From NCBI GenBank assembly GCA_015231995.1, contig JADGAO010000067.1, positions 1-14,080 on the forward strand: a DNA stretch of 14,080 nt. Direction: 5' to 3'. Source of the DNA: Nitrospinota bacterium (GTDB lineage: Bacteria > Nitrospinota_A > UBA7883 > JACRLM01). The notes beneath the pieces were generated by a model. The model saw nothing but the letters and a program-made list of their open reading frames with translations, had not been told where the DNA came from and ran no database searches. The position numbers and the translations under genes were made by a program. Below are positions 13,823-14,080 of the stretch, piece by piece. How positions within the stretch are numbered: position 1 is the stretch's first letter; each line of letters opens with the position of its first letter.

Positions 13823-13850
13823 CCATCACCAAATTGAAGATTAACAATAG

Positions 13851-13879
13851 ACTATATCCGACTGGCTCTCAGGGGTCAA
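13851..13879 (-). promoter_or_regulatory. Sigma70-type promoter for hflKC
   Basis: On the minus strand TTGACC (13879-13874), a 17-nt spacer and TATAGT (13856-13851) match the -35 and -10 consensus at five of six positions each, with ideal spacing. Transcription would begin about 20 nt upstream of the hflK ATG. It could also serve the downstream histidine kinase by read-through. Confidence 0.65.
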
Positions 13880-13980
13880 TGAGCCCTTCGCTCAAAGTTG
13901 ACTTGGACGGTTAGCGAACCGCCCCTAGCAAATTATCCAGGATTCCGAAATTAAAAGCCCAGCGCCAAACCCATATCCTT

Positions 13981-14015
13981 GCTGTAGGGGCGCCCCACCG
14001 GGTCGCCCCTACAGC
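13981..14015. repeat. Perfect 12-bp-arm palindrome, second copy of the 8490-8641 repeat family
   Basis: GCTGTAGGGGCG (13981-13992) and its exact complement CGCCCCTACAGC (14004-14015) flank an 11-nt centre. The 19-mer CCCACCGGGTCGCCCCTAC at 13994-14012 is identical to 8623-8641. Thus the same REP-like family occurs twice in the window, in intergenic DNA. The region 13880-14080 otherwise contains no gene I can support; two minus-strand frames stay open to the window's edge but read through this repeat. Confidence 0.8.
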
Positions 14016-14080
14016 AGATTGTCGATCGGGGCTGTCTCCCAAATGCTCGGCGTTGGTGTTCTTCACCCCGCCCGTCCTCG

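Overview
This window looks like an ordinary chromosomal segment of a moderately GC-rich Gram-negative bacterium. It carries System I cytochrome c maturation genes (ccmABCD), HflK/HflC, a monofunctional peptidoglycan glycosyltransferase and Era. Two membrane-anchored sulfatase-like proteins, an ORF6N protein and an orphan PAS histidine kinase would fit a lineage of the former Deltaproteobacteria or a related phylum, but the sequence alone does not fix the taxon.

Left block, minus strand (about 1-3091): ccmA, a 234-bp gap holding a REP-like inverted repeat, ccmB, a 38-residue CcmD-like gene, ccmC and the 5' part of era. CcmA and CcmB form the ABC module, and CcmC with CcmD handle heme for the chaperone CcmE. 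ccmE and the ligation genes (ccmF, G, H) are not in the window.

Middle block, plus strand (3187-9429): diverging from ccmA is a Crp/Fnr-type regulator, followed after 11 nt by a multi-pass membrane sulfatase-fold protein. This overlaps by 7 nt a second, single-pass sulfatase-fold protein with extra beta-rich domains. The three look like one operon. Neither enzyme has the Cys of the formylglycine sulfatase motif: the aligned residues are Thr and Ser. They may be transferases or hydrolases acting on the cell envelope, or sulfatase-like proteins with a different mechanism. A dense nested hairpin cluster (8490-8641) follows, then mtgA.

Right block (9602-13822): an isolated ORF6N-domain gene on the plus strand converges on minus-strand genes. 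In transcription order these are hflK, hflC and a cytosolic two-PAS histidine kinase without an adjacent response regulator. A good sigma70-type promoter precedes hflK. The last 258 bases hold that promoter, a second copy of the hairpin repeat family, and no convincing gene.

The most interesting parts are the Crp plus twin sulfatase-fold operon with non-canonical nucleophiles, and the recurring palindromic repeat family. I saw no CRISPR array, tRNA, rRNA or intact insertion sequence, and no clear defence system.
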